From contig CAMWMM010000368.1 in NCBI GenBank assembly GCA_947175285.1, positions 1-5,350 of the forward strand: 5,350 bases of DNA, given 5' to 3'. Positions within the stretch are counted from its first letter, which is position 1. Every line of letters begins with the position of its first letter. The position numbers and the translations under genes are program-made. This stretch comes from an uncultured Lachnospiraceae bacterium (GTDB lineage: Bacteria; Bacillota_A; Clostridia; Lachnospirales; Lachnospiraceae). This document shows, piece after piece, positions 1-5,350 of the stretch. Under the pieces are notes generated by a model. That model was not told the origin of the DNA, searched no databases, and saw nothing but the letters and a program-made list of their open reading frames with translations.

Positions 1-8
1 TCACTATA

Positions 9-120
9 CAGGCTTGAAATCATTGTAGATTGTAGATTTTGAGAATTTCTCTTTCCCCAAAATATAACCCCCACTTCCCCAAAAGTGTGCTGATTTTATT
101 TTTGGGAAGTGTTTTTGGGA
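9..120 (+). repeat. End repeat copy A (about 112 bp direct repeat)
   Basis: This is the first copy of an imperfect tandem repeat beginning CAGGCTTGAAATC and ending GTTTTTGGGA. Aligned by eye with copy B it shows about 13 differences in 112 columns, including one single-base indel, so roughly 88% identity. It contains inverted elements at 53-62 and 75-84 and forward elements at 99-108 and 112-121. The repeat is probably part of the transposase-binding array of the transposon end. Confidence 0.85.
73..110. repeat. Inverted repeat in copy A (12-bp arms, 14-bp spacer)
   Basis: The arms are ACTTCCCCAAAA (73-84) and TTTTTGGGAAGT (99-110). They pair at 11 of 12 positions; the single mismatch is C80 against T103. 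The 14-base spacer, GTGTGCTGATTTTA, is almost identical in copy B. The structure could be a dyad binding site for the transposase or, if transcribed, a hairpin. The former is more likely given the location. Confidence 0.75.
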
Positions 121-129
121 AAATGATAA

Positions 130-240
130 CAGGCTTGAAATCTTTGTAAATAGTGGATTTTGAGAATTTCACTTTCCCTAAAATGAAAGCCCAATTCCCC
201 AAAAGTGTGCTGATTTCATTTTTGGGAATTGTTTTTGGGA
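130..240 (+). repeat. End repeat copy B (about 111 bp direct repeat)
   Basis: This second copy is displaced by about 120-121 bp from copy A and starts with the same CAGGCTTGAAATC. Its inverted elements are at 174-183 (TTCCCTAAAA) and 195-204, and its forward elements at 219-228 and 232-240. Unlike copy A, it is followed by a further TTTTTGGGAA at 245-254, giving three forward elements on a 13-bp step (219, 232, 245). The sequence then diverges into the tnsA leader. Confidence 0.85.
193..230. repeat. Inverted repeat in copy B (12-bp arms, 14-bp spacer)
   Basis: The arms are AATTCCCCAAAA (193-204) and TTTTTGGGAATT (219-230), again 11 of 12 paired with the mismatch at the same place as in copy A. 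The second arm position differs from copy A on both sides: C74/G109 in A is A194/T229 in B, so pairing symmetry is kept. The spacer matches copy A at 13 of 14 bases. Confidence 0.75.
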
Positions 241-267
241 GCTGTTTTTGGGAAAAACGCAGGATGT

Positions 268-279
268 TCCCATATGGGA
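268..279. promoter_or_regulatory. 12-bp perfect palindrome overlapping the tnsA ribosome binding site
   Basis: TCCCATATGGGA is a perfect palindrome. Its right half supplies GGGA of the GGGAGG ribosome binding site (276-281) of tnsA. Its half-site GGGA resembles the core of the upstream TTTTTGGGAA elements. It could be an operator for autoregulation or a small hairpin that hides the ribosome binding site, but a palindrome of this length can also arise by chance. Confidence 0.35.
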
Positions 280-291
280 GGTTTTGTAAGT

Positions 292-639
292 ATGAGGAAA
301 AAGAACTTTAAAGGGCGATGCGAAAAGCGGATGATCAGAAAGTGTGAGGAGGTATGCAGGACTTATGATGCCATTCAGTATGCTTATGCCGATCTGTTAC
401 AAGAGAGTGACGAGATCAAGGAGATCAGGTGTAATGTTTTACTGGATGGGCTTGATGTGGGAGAGTATACATCGGATTTTGTCTGTACAAAAGTTGACGG
501 TGATCTGATGGTGCGGGAATGTGTATTCCGTAAATTACTGATGAAACCATTGACGGTAAAACTGTTGGATGCTTCAAGGGAGTACTGGATTCGACATGGG
601 GTTACAGATTGGGGGTTGGTCATTGATGAAGAAGTATGA
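292..639 (+). CDS. tnsA: TnsA-like endonuclease subunit, short and apparently catalytically degenerate
   Basis: This 115-residue protein resembles the N-terminal nuclease domain of TnsA, the Tn7 subunit that cuts the 5' ends of the element. Family signatures are YTSDF (59-63), matching the usual YTPDF with the metal-binding Asp at D62, and a closing SREYWIRHGVTDWGLVID (95-112) that matches the YW-x-G-x-DWG end of the domain. The usual E/Q-x-K is read here as E76-C77-V78, so the Lys seems lost. The upstream catalytic Glu is not evident; Q29 or Y30 falls near its expected place. The C-terminal domain of Tn7 TnsA (273 aa in all) is absent. The start at 292 follows GGGAGG with a 10-base gap; the upstream ATG at 229 lies inside the end repeats and is less likely. 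The gene overlaps tnsB by 14 bp. Identity is supported by motif and position; loss of activity is inferred from an alignment by eye. Confidence 0.75.
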   Translation: MRKKNFKGRCEKRMIRKCEEVCRTYDAIQYAYADLLQESDEIKEIRCNVLLDGLDVGEYTSDFVCTKVDGDLMVRECVFRKLLMKPLTVKLLDASREYWIRHGVTDWGLVIDEEV

Positions 640-2455
640 TCTGCTCCGTTCTGGTGACAGTATTGTCCGAGTGTTGGAGATTCAGGAAAACCGGATTCTG
701 ATCATGGACTGTATTAAACAGATCATGCCAGTATGGGCGGAATCCGAATCATTGAGATCTTATTCTGAGTATAGTGATGATGAACTGTCTGATGTTACAG
801 GATTTACTATTGCTGATGTTGATGCTTTGGATGCAGACCAGAGAAGGGTTATGTATGAACGGTATACAATGATTGCACCTATTCTATCTTTCATTGCAGA
901 TGAGAGAGTGAGATCACGGTTGATATGTTCTACAGCAAAAGAGTATAAGGTATCCAAGCAGACTGTCAGAAATTATCTTTGTCGCTATTTGGTTCATATG
1001 GAGATAACAGCTCTTGCTCCGAAAAAGCGTCAGGAGGAACGGGAACTGACTCAGGATGAGAAACATATGCGTTGGGCGTTGAACAAGTTTTTCTATACCA
1101 CAAAAAAGCAGTCCCTTATGACCGCCTATACAATGATGCTCAAAGAGAAGTACTGTGATGTCATGGGTGTGCTGGCAGGAGAATATCCTTCATTTTATCA
1201 GTTCCGTTATTTCTACCGTAAGACAAGGAAGTTGCAGAATTTCTATATTTCTAGGGATGGATTGAAAAACTACCAGCGGAATAACCGTCCCCTTACAGGT
1301 GAAGGGGTACAGGAGTTTGCTCCGAGTGTTGGTATAGGGATGCTGGATGCTACAGTGTGCGATATCTATCTTGTCAATGATGCAGGCAGTTTGGTTGGCA
1401 GGCCGATCCTGACAGCCTGTATTGATGCTTATAGCAGTCTGTGTTGTGGATATTCACTGTCATGGGAAGGTGGGGTATACAGCCTTCGGGGACTGATGCT
1501 GAATATCATTACAGATAAAGTGTTATGGTGTCGGAAGTTTGGTATCTCCATTCAATCAGGAGATTGGGATTGTGATAAGCTTCCAGCTACGTTTGTTACC
1601 GATATGGGGAGAGAATATAAATCGGAGAAATTTGAGCAGATCGCAGAGTTGGGTGTTACTGTGGTCAATCTTCCATCCTACAGGCCGGAACTGAAAGGAC
1701 AGGTAGAGAAGTTCTTTGACCTGATACAGGATTCATACAAGAAACATCTGAAGGGAAAAGGTGTGATAGAGCCTGATTATCAGGAACGGGGAGCACATGA
1801 TTACCGCAAGGATGCCCGTCTGACCATGAAAGACTTTGAGAAGATCATCCTTCATTGCATCATTTACTATAACTCCCAACGGATTATAGAGAATTTTCCC
1901 TATACTGAATCTATGATAGCTGCCAAAGTGAAGCCCTGTGCATCCTGTATCTGGGAATGGGGGAAGTCGCAGATGGGGGCTAACCTGATAAATGTAGGGA
2001 GCAGGGAGCTGATACTGACGCTGCTGCCAAGAACTACAGGAAGATTTGACAGGACAGGTCTGAAAGTAAACAAGTTACGGTATCACTGTGAGGGATATAC
2101 AGAGCAGTATCTGTCCGGCGGCAATGTGACCGTGGCTTACAATCCAGAAGATGTGACTTCTGTATGGTTACTGGAAAATGGTTCATATGTGGAATTTGTA
2201 TTGATAGAGTCTCGATATAAGGGGAAAGACCTTGCAGGAGTACAGGAGTTGCAGGACAGTCAGAAGACGATTATAAAAAGTGCAGAGAAGGATAATCTGC
2301 AGGCTCAAATTAATCTGGCACAGCATATTGAGGCGATTGCGGGCAGTGTCAGTGGTCATATGGATGTCCGCATGAAGAATATCCGCACCACGAGGAAAAG
2401 GGAGCAGGACATACACCATCAGGATTACATGAAGGAGGAAAAGAGTCATGGGTGA
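626..2455 (+). CDS. tnsB: TnsB-like DDE transposase (retroviral-integrase fold, Mu C-terminal domain)
   Basis: This 609-residue protein is the transposase that should bind the end repeats and perform 3'-end cleavage and strand transfer. A helix-turn-helix lies at about 95-122 (KEYKVSKQTVRNYL). The catalytic core at about 235-390 shows D241 in MLDAT, D326 in VTDMG and E361 in GQVEKFF; the D-to-E distance of 35 equals that of Tn7 TnsB. A Mu-type C-terminal beta-barrel follows at about 455-540, with YNPEDVTSVWLLE from 505. A charged tail (about 570-609) may contact TnsC, as the TnsB C-terminus does in Tn7. The length is somewhat below the 702 of Tn7 TnsB. The start at 626 (MKKYDLL) was chosen because only a short overlap with tnsA results; ATG 596 is an in-frame alternative. 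Its ribosome binding site is weak (GGGGG at 611-615), suggesting coupling to tnsA translation. The reading frame is intact, so the enzyme is probably functional. Confidence 0.95.
   Translation: MKKYDLLRSGDSIVRVLEIQENRILIMDCIKQIMPVWAESESLRSYSEYSDDELSDVTGFTIADVDALDADQRRVMYERYTMIAPILSFIADERVRSRLICSTAKEYKVSKQTVRNYLCRYLVHMEITALAPKKRQEERELTQDEKHMRWALNKFFYTTKKQSLMTAYTMMLKEKYCDVMGVLAGEYPSFYQFRYFYRKTRKLQNFYISRDGLKNYQRNNRPLTGEGVQEFAPSVGIGMLDATVCDIYLVNDAGSLVGRPILTACIDAYSSLCCGYSLSWEGGVYSLRGLMLNIITDKVLWCRKFGISIQSGDWDCDKLPATFVTDMGREYKSEKFEQIAELGVTVVNLPSYRPELKGQVEKFFDLIQDSYKKHLKGKGVIEPDYQERGAHDYRKDARLTMKDFEKIILHCIIYYNSQRIIENFPYTESMIAAKVKPCASCIWEWGKSQMGANLINVGSRELILTLLPRTTGRFDRTGLKVNKLRYHCEGYTEQYLSGGNVTVAYNPEDVTSVWLLENGSYVEFVLIESRYKGKDLAGVQELQDSQKTIIKSAEKDNLQAQINLAQHIEAIAGSVSGHMDVRMKNIRTTRKREQDIHHQDYMKEEKSHG
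2432..2438 (+). promoter_or_regulatory. Strong ribosome binding site of tnsC
   Basis: AAGGAGG lies 9 bases before the tnsC ATG at 2448 and inside the end of tnsB. It fixes the tnsC start despite the 8-bp gene overlap and suggests that tnsC is translated at a high level relative to tnsB. Confidence 0.85.
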
Positions 2456-3692
2456 TCTCACAAATATAATTCAAGCAATACCGCCAATGAAGTCAGGAAG
2501 TGAATTGTTATCTGAGCTGGAGGTGTTACCGGAATATGATGATGCCATCCGTACTGCTGATGTTCCTGTGCGTCTCGTGGCACTCTCCGACATCTACAGG
2601 ATATATGTACCATCCCAGATGTCATTGGAGATCTATAGCAAACTGTATCTGGCTTTGCTTCGGTCATTGCAGAAGAAAGATACAAAATTGGCTGTACAGC
2701 AGCGGAATCAGAACTATAAAGCCACTATGCAGCAGGAGTACAGCGGCATCATGGGTGGTTCTGACAGCTTTACGATCATCGGTGCGTCTGGTATTGGCAA
2801 GAGTTCAGCTATCAGCAGGGCAATTACTTTGATCACCGAGAATAGGGTGATTGAAGTAGGTGATCCATATACGAAGATAATTCCCTGTATCTGTGTCCAG
2901 TGTCCCTTTGATTCCTCTGTAAAAGGACTGCTGTTGGAAATCCTTAGGAAAGTAGATGAAGTCATAGACAGTAAATATTATCAGAATGCGTTACGGGCCA
3001 GAACGACAACAGATATGCTGATCGGGAGCGTAAGCCAGGTAGCATTGAACCATATCGGACTGCTGGTAGTGGACGAGATCCAGAATGTATGCAACAGCAG
3101 GAATGGCAGGAGTCTTGTTGGTATGCTTACCCAGCTAATCAATAACAGTGGTATATCGATCTGTATGGTGGGTACTCCTGAGAGTGCTGTATTCTTTGAA
3201 CAGGCTGTGCAGCTTGCACGAAGGTCGCTGGGGTTACGGTATGACGTGATGGAGTATGGAGCAGATTTCAGGACATTTTGCGAGACTGTATTTTCATATC
3301 AGTATGTGAAGCAGAAAACGGAGATCACTGATGCAGTCATGGAATGGCTTTATGAACATACTTCGGGAAATATATCGGTGGTGGTCTCCCTTATCCATGA
3401 TGCACAGGAGATTGCCATTCTCAATGGTAAAGAAGTTCTGGATATGGAATCATTAAATGAAGCGTATCAGCAACGTCTGTCTATGCTACATGGGTTTATT
3501 CATCCTGAACAGAAAAAGCAGACATCTAAGCCCAAAAGAAAAGTATCTGTTAAGGCTGTAAAAGATTGTGAAAAAGATGGATATGATGGAGAATTTACAA
3601 TTGCTAGTCTGGTAGCTGATGCTAGGGATAAAGATATGGATATAGTGAAGCTATTGAAAGAGCATATGACAGTCGTGGAGGTGGCAGTATGA
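2448..3692 (+). CDS. tnsC: TnsC-like AAA+ ATPase, transposition regulator
   Basis: This 414-residue protein is the ATP-dependent connector between target selector and transposase; in Tn7-like systems it forms rings or filaments on target DNA and activates TnsB. Walker A is GASGIGKS (112-119, K118), Walker B is LLVVDEIQ (catalytic pair D209-E210), a sensor-1-like strand ends at VGTPE (241-245), and R258-R259 in LARRSLGLRY are arginine-finger candidates. The AAA+ core spans about 105-300. The last 60 residues consist of a basic, probably flexible linker (about 355-375, KPKRKVSVK) and an acidic-hydrophobic tail, which could serve as a partner-binding extension. It is shorter than Tn7 TnsC (555 aa) but longer than typical TniB. 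The start is set by AAGGAGG, and the stop overlaps the tniQ start as ATGA. All ATPase motifs are intact. Confidence 0.93.
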   Translation: MGDLTNIIQAIPPMKSGSELLSELEVLPEYDDAIRTADVPVRLVALSDIYRIYVPSQMSLEIYSKLYLALLRSLQKKDTKLAVQQRNQNYKATMQQEYSGIMGGSDSFTIIGASGIGKSSAISRAITLITENRVIEVGDPYTKIIPCICVQCPFDSSVKGLLLEILRKVDEVIDSKYYQNALRARTTTDMLIGSVSQVALNHIGLLVVDEIQNVCNSRNGRSLVGMLTQLINNSGISICMVGTPESAVFFEQAVQLARRSLGLRYDVMEYGADFRTFCETVFSYQYVKQKTEITDAVMEWLYEHTSGNISVVVSLIHDAQEIAILNGKEVLDMESLNEAYQQRLSMLHGFIHPEQKKQTSKPKRKVSVKAVKDCEKDGYDGEFTIASLVADARDKDMDIVKLLKEHMTVVEVAV

Positions 3693-5029
3693 TTGCGTAT
3701 TTACCGACTATTTATCCTGATGAACTGGTATATAGCTGGTTTTGCAGGTACTATGTCCATTCGGGCTGTTTTTCGCACAAGATGGCACTGCAGGAATTAT
3801 ACTGCAAAAGGTCAGACAATCCAAGCAAGGAATTTATCGGAAATCTTAATCCAGAAGCAAGGGAGCAGATTGATAAAATGTATCCTTTGGACAAGCTGGT
3901 TCTGGATCATACCATGTATCCCCAGTATGCGCGGTTTATTCCATTAGAGAGAAAGAAAACGGCATTATACCATTTAGGCCATGATCCCTGTGATATCCAT
4001 CATTTGTTTCCTGTCCTTCCCAGAGGCGAAGGAGAACGATATCTGCGGTTCTGTCCATTATGTGTTAGAGAGGACAGGGATATTTATGGTGAAGCCTATT
4101 GGCATAGGAGGCATCAGATACGAAATATGCGTATATGTACAAAGCATAAGTGTATGCTTATGGAATCAAGTGTGCCTGCAAAGAGTGAACAGAGTTTTAC
4201 GTTCTGTCCTGCAGAAAATTATACATACAATAGTGATGTAGTCTATGAAAATGATTCATTGATGATCCGGTTTGTAGAATATTTGGATTCAATATTTGAT
4301 GCACCTATGGATTTTGATAATGATATTTCAATAAGCTCTATCCTGTATGATGGAATGAGCAGGACGAAATATTTGAAACCGTCTGGCCGGAGCAGATATA
4401 CAAAGATGCTTGCTGACGATATGAATGAATTTTACAGGGGAATGGGCATATGTAGCATAGCAAGTATGTATCAGATTCAGAGGGCTTTGTTAGAGGGCGG
4501 GGCTGATTTTTCGGTTATCTGCCAGATAGCTTTTTTCTTAGGGATGAAGCCAGAGGAATTAACAGCACCGTCCCTGACAGTAGAGCAGATTAATCGGGAA
4601 AAGGATAGTCATTACATGAAAGATGCCGCTCCTGTGGATTGGGAACTGCTGGATATGGAAACGGCTCCTGTATTAGAAAAGTTTGCCAAGGATGTATATG
4701 ATGGAACAGCTAGCGAGAGTGGCAGACCAGAACGAGTATCAGAGAAGCTTGTGTACCGTGAAATGAATCTGCTGGGACATCAGCTTGAAAATATGCCAAG
4801 GTGTAAGGCTATCTTTGAGAGGTATACAGAATCATATCCTGAAAGCTGGGCGAGAAAGATTATATGGGCGTATAAAAAATTGAAAGAAAGTGGTGAGGTT
4901 TTTTACTGGTCAGATATCAGGAAGATTTCGGGAGTGAAAAAGAAGAATTTTCAATTGACAATTCCCTATTTGACAAAATATACGGATGCTGATATGGTTG
5001 GTCAGATTATGGCTTTGGTTATAGAGTAA
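3689..5029 (+). CDS. tniQ: TniQ/TnsD-family target-site selection protein
   Basis: This 446-residue protein belongs to the TniQ/TnsD family, which chooses the insertion site and recruits TnsC. The N-terminus reads LPTIYPDELVYSWFCRYY (5-22), the typical family opening. A zinc-binding motif follows: C122-P-L-C125, then YWHRRHQ (137-143), then C150-T-K-H153, as in TnsD proteins. The remainder (about 230-446) has no motif I recognise; it includes a helical stretch around 275-300 and a basic SDIRKISGVKKKNF segment near the C-terminus that could bind DNA. The length lies between short RNA-guided TniQ proteins (about 400) and TnsD of Tn7 (508). With no CRISPR components visible, direct recognition of an attachment site is the likelier mode, but the target is unknown. 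GGAGGTGG (3677-3684) is the ribosome binding site, and the ATGA overlap with tnsC indicates coupling. Confidence 0.92.
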   Translation: MIAYLPTIYPDELVYSWFCRYYVHSGCFSHKMALQELYCKRSDNPSKEFIGNLNPEAREQIDKMYPLDKLVLDHTMYPQYARFIPLERKKTALYHLGHDPCDIHHLFPVLPRGEGERYLRFCPLCVREDRDIYGEAYWHRRHQIRNMRICTKHKCMLMESSVPAKSEQSFTFCPAENYTYNSDVVYENDSLMIRFVEYLDSIFDAPMDFDNDISISSILYDGMSRTKYLKPSGRSRYTKMLADDMNEFYRGMGICSIASMYQIQRALLEGGADFSVICQIAFFLGMKPEELTAPSLTVEQINREKDSHYMKDAAPVDWELLDMETAPVLEKFAKDVYDGTASESGRPERVSEKLVYREMNLLGHQLENMPRCKAIFERYTESYPESWARKIIWAYKKLKESGEVFYWSDIRKISGVKKKNFQLTIPYLTKYTDADMVGQIMALVIE

Positions 5030-5150
5030 CAGTTTTGGGTGATCTGGCTAATGCAATTGCGAAAGGAAATGAATAATGTTAGCGGAAATATTAATCAGAT
5101 AGTGAAAAAATAATAATTTCCACATTTGCAGAGAAGGTGATAAAATAAAT

Positions 5151-5178
5151 TTGAAGGCAGAAGTGGATGAAATATTAT
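5151..5178 (+). promoter_or_regulatory. Candidate sigma-70-type promoter for the SIR2-like gene
   Basis: TTGAAG (5151-5156) is followed after 16 bases by TATTAT (5173-5178); these match the consensus -35 and -10 boxes at four and five of six positions. The gene start is about 45 bases further on. In AT-rich DNA such matches are common, so the call is tentative. It would give the cargo gene expression separate from the transposition operon. Confidence 0.4.
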
Positions 5179-5210
5179 TATCGAGAATTATGGTAACACA
5201 GATAAATATT

Positions 5211-5219
5211 GGAGGGAAG
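5211..5219 (+). promoter_or_regulatory. Ribosome binding site of the SIR2-like gene
   Basis: GGAGGGAAG sits just before the ATG at 5224, with 8 bases between GGAGG and the start codon. This is a strong site and supports that start. Confidence 0.8.
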
Positions 5220-5223
5220 TTTT

Positions 5224-5350
5224 ATGGGTTTGGAACGAGTTTATTCTTGTGCAGAAGACATTGCCATGCGGCTTAAAGAATATAGAAAATATGGAAAGGC
5301 ATCGCTGATGGTTGGTGCTGGATTTTCTAAAAATGCGAAGAGCAAAGGAA
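5224..5350 (+). CDS. SIR2-like domain protein, N-terminus only (cut by window end)
   Basis: Only the first 42 codons are present. The protein begins MGLERVYSCAEDIAMRLKEY and continues into KASLMVGAGFSKNA, with V30-G31-A32-G33-F34-S35. This is the nucleotide-binding opening of the SIR2 (sirtuin-like) domain, where GAG-x-S contacts NAD. Many bacterial SIR2-like proteins with this short N-terminal helix followed by a VGAGFS strand belong to anti-phage systems that deplete NAD+ upon infection, usually with an additional C-terminal or partner domain. The position directly behind the transposition genes fits cargo of the transposon. The start is supported by a strong ribosome binding site. The rest of the protein and any partner gene are unseen, so the defence role is an inference. 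Confidence 0.7.
   Translation, partial: MGLERVYSCAEDIAMRLKEYRKYGKASLMVGAGFSKNAKSKG

Larger units (their letters stand above)
1..290. other. Putative Tn7-like transposon end region (tnsA-proximal)
   Basis: This non-coding stretch precedes tnsA and is filled with repeated TTTTTGGGAA elements and their inverted form TTCCCCAAAA. In Tn7 the end next to tnsA (the right end) carries a cluster of TnsB-binding sites, and the operon starts just inside it; the arrangement here is the same. Forward elements start at 99, 112, 219, 232 (variant ending GGGAG) and 245. Inverted elements lie at 53-62, 75-84, 174-183 (one-base variant) and 195-204. The terminal bases of the element, usually a TGT/ACA tip with a 5-bp target duplication, cannot be identified, so the true end probably lies upstream of base 1. 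Assignment as TnsB-binding sites is an inference from position and repetition. Confidence 0.72.
5030..5223. other. Intergenic spacer between tniQ and the first cargo gene
   Basis: This 194-bp AT-rich stretch has no convincing gene and no clear intrinsic terminator after tniQ. It has no good copy of the TTTTTGGGAA end element; the nearest likeness is GTTTTGGG at 5032-5039. A small open frame at 5051-5113 would encode only 20 residues (ending MNNVSGNINQIVKK) and lacks a well-placed ribosome binding site. The spacer contains a candidate promoter for the downstream gene. Confidence 0.7.

Noticed and set aside
1..20. Transposon terminal tip (TGT or ACA with target duplication)
   Set aside because: ATACAGG at 6-12 contains ACA, but the orientation is wrong for a left-hand tip and the similar CAGGC recurs at 130 in copy B, so it is part of the internal repeat.
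73..110. Intrinsic terminator
   Set aside because: The stem is AT-rich at the loop and is followed by GTTTTTGGGA rather than a clean T-run; the same structure occurs twice upstream of the operon, fitting binding sites better.
20..202. Open frame of 60 codons on the minus strand
   Set aside because: It lies across the end repeats, its product simply repeats itself because the DNA does, and no ribosome binding site supports it.
9..254. CRISPR array
   Set aside because: There are only two long copies with no short regular repeats and unique spacers; the repeated elements are about 10 bp, in both orientations, next to transposition genes.
229..291. Upstream extension of tnsA to the ATG at 229
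   Set aside because: The added residues are encoded by the repeat elements, show no family likeness, and the ATG at 292 has the good ribosome binding site.
2500..2832. Frame-shifted open frame inside tnsC, and other shadow frames at 384-623, 760-957, 2183-2461, 2714-2965, 3693-3947 and 3981-4241
   Set aside because: They overlap well-supported genes with intact conserved motifs and show no family likeness or ribosome binding sites.
5051..5113. 20-codon open frame as a small gene
   Set aside because: It has no well-placed ribosome binding site and is too short to distinguish from chance in AT-rich DNA; its possible origin as a remnant is listed as a low-interest finding.

Overview
The window holds the transposition module of a Tn7-like transposon, followed by the first cargo gene. 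The base composition is moderately AT-rich, the ribosome binding sites are strong and purine-rich (AAGGAGG, GGAGG), and the overlapping genes are tightly packed. This suggests a Firmicutes host, most likely a gut clostridium such as a member of the Lachnospiraceae. The taxonomic guess is an inference from style and cannot be proved from this sequence.

Layout. Bases 1-290 are non-coding and dominated by two imperfect direct repeats of about 112 bp (9-120 and 130-240), plus an extra motif at 245-254. Each repeat contains TTCCCCAAAA and TTTTTGGGAA elements in opposite orientations. This looks like a transposon end carrying clustered transposase-binding sites directly upstream of tnsA. Four genes on the + strand follow as one operon: a short TnsA-like protein (292-639), a TnsB DDE transposase (626-2455), a TnsC AAA+ ATPase (2448-3692) and a TnsD/TniQ-type target selector (3689-5029). 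Consecutive genes overlap by 14, 8 and 4 bp, which points to translational coupling. A 194-bp AT-rich gap holds a candidate promoter. A new gene starting at 5224 runs off the window; its N-terminus has a SIR2-type nucleotide-binding motif (VGAGFS), so the first cargo gene is probably a SIR2-domain protein, possibly anti-phage.

How the parts should work together, from Tn7 biology: TnsB binds the end repeats and joins the 3' ends to target, TnsC is the ATP-dependent regulator linking target to transposase, and the TniQ/TnsD protein picks the target site. TnsA normally cuts the 5' ends so that the element moves by cut-and-paste. Here TnsA is only about 115 residues, lacks the C-terminal domain and appears to have lost key nuclease residues. 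No Cas gene, CRISPR array or TnsE is visible. The most notable points are the degenerate mini-TnsA, the duplicated end array with a paired base change preserving its dyad, and the SIR2-like cargo.
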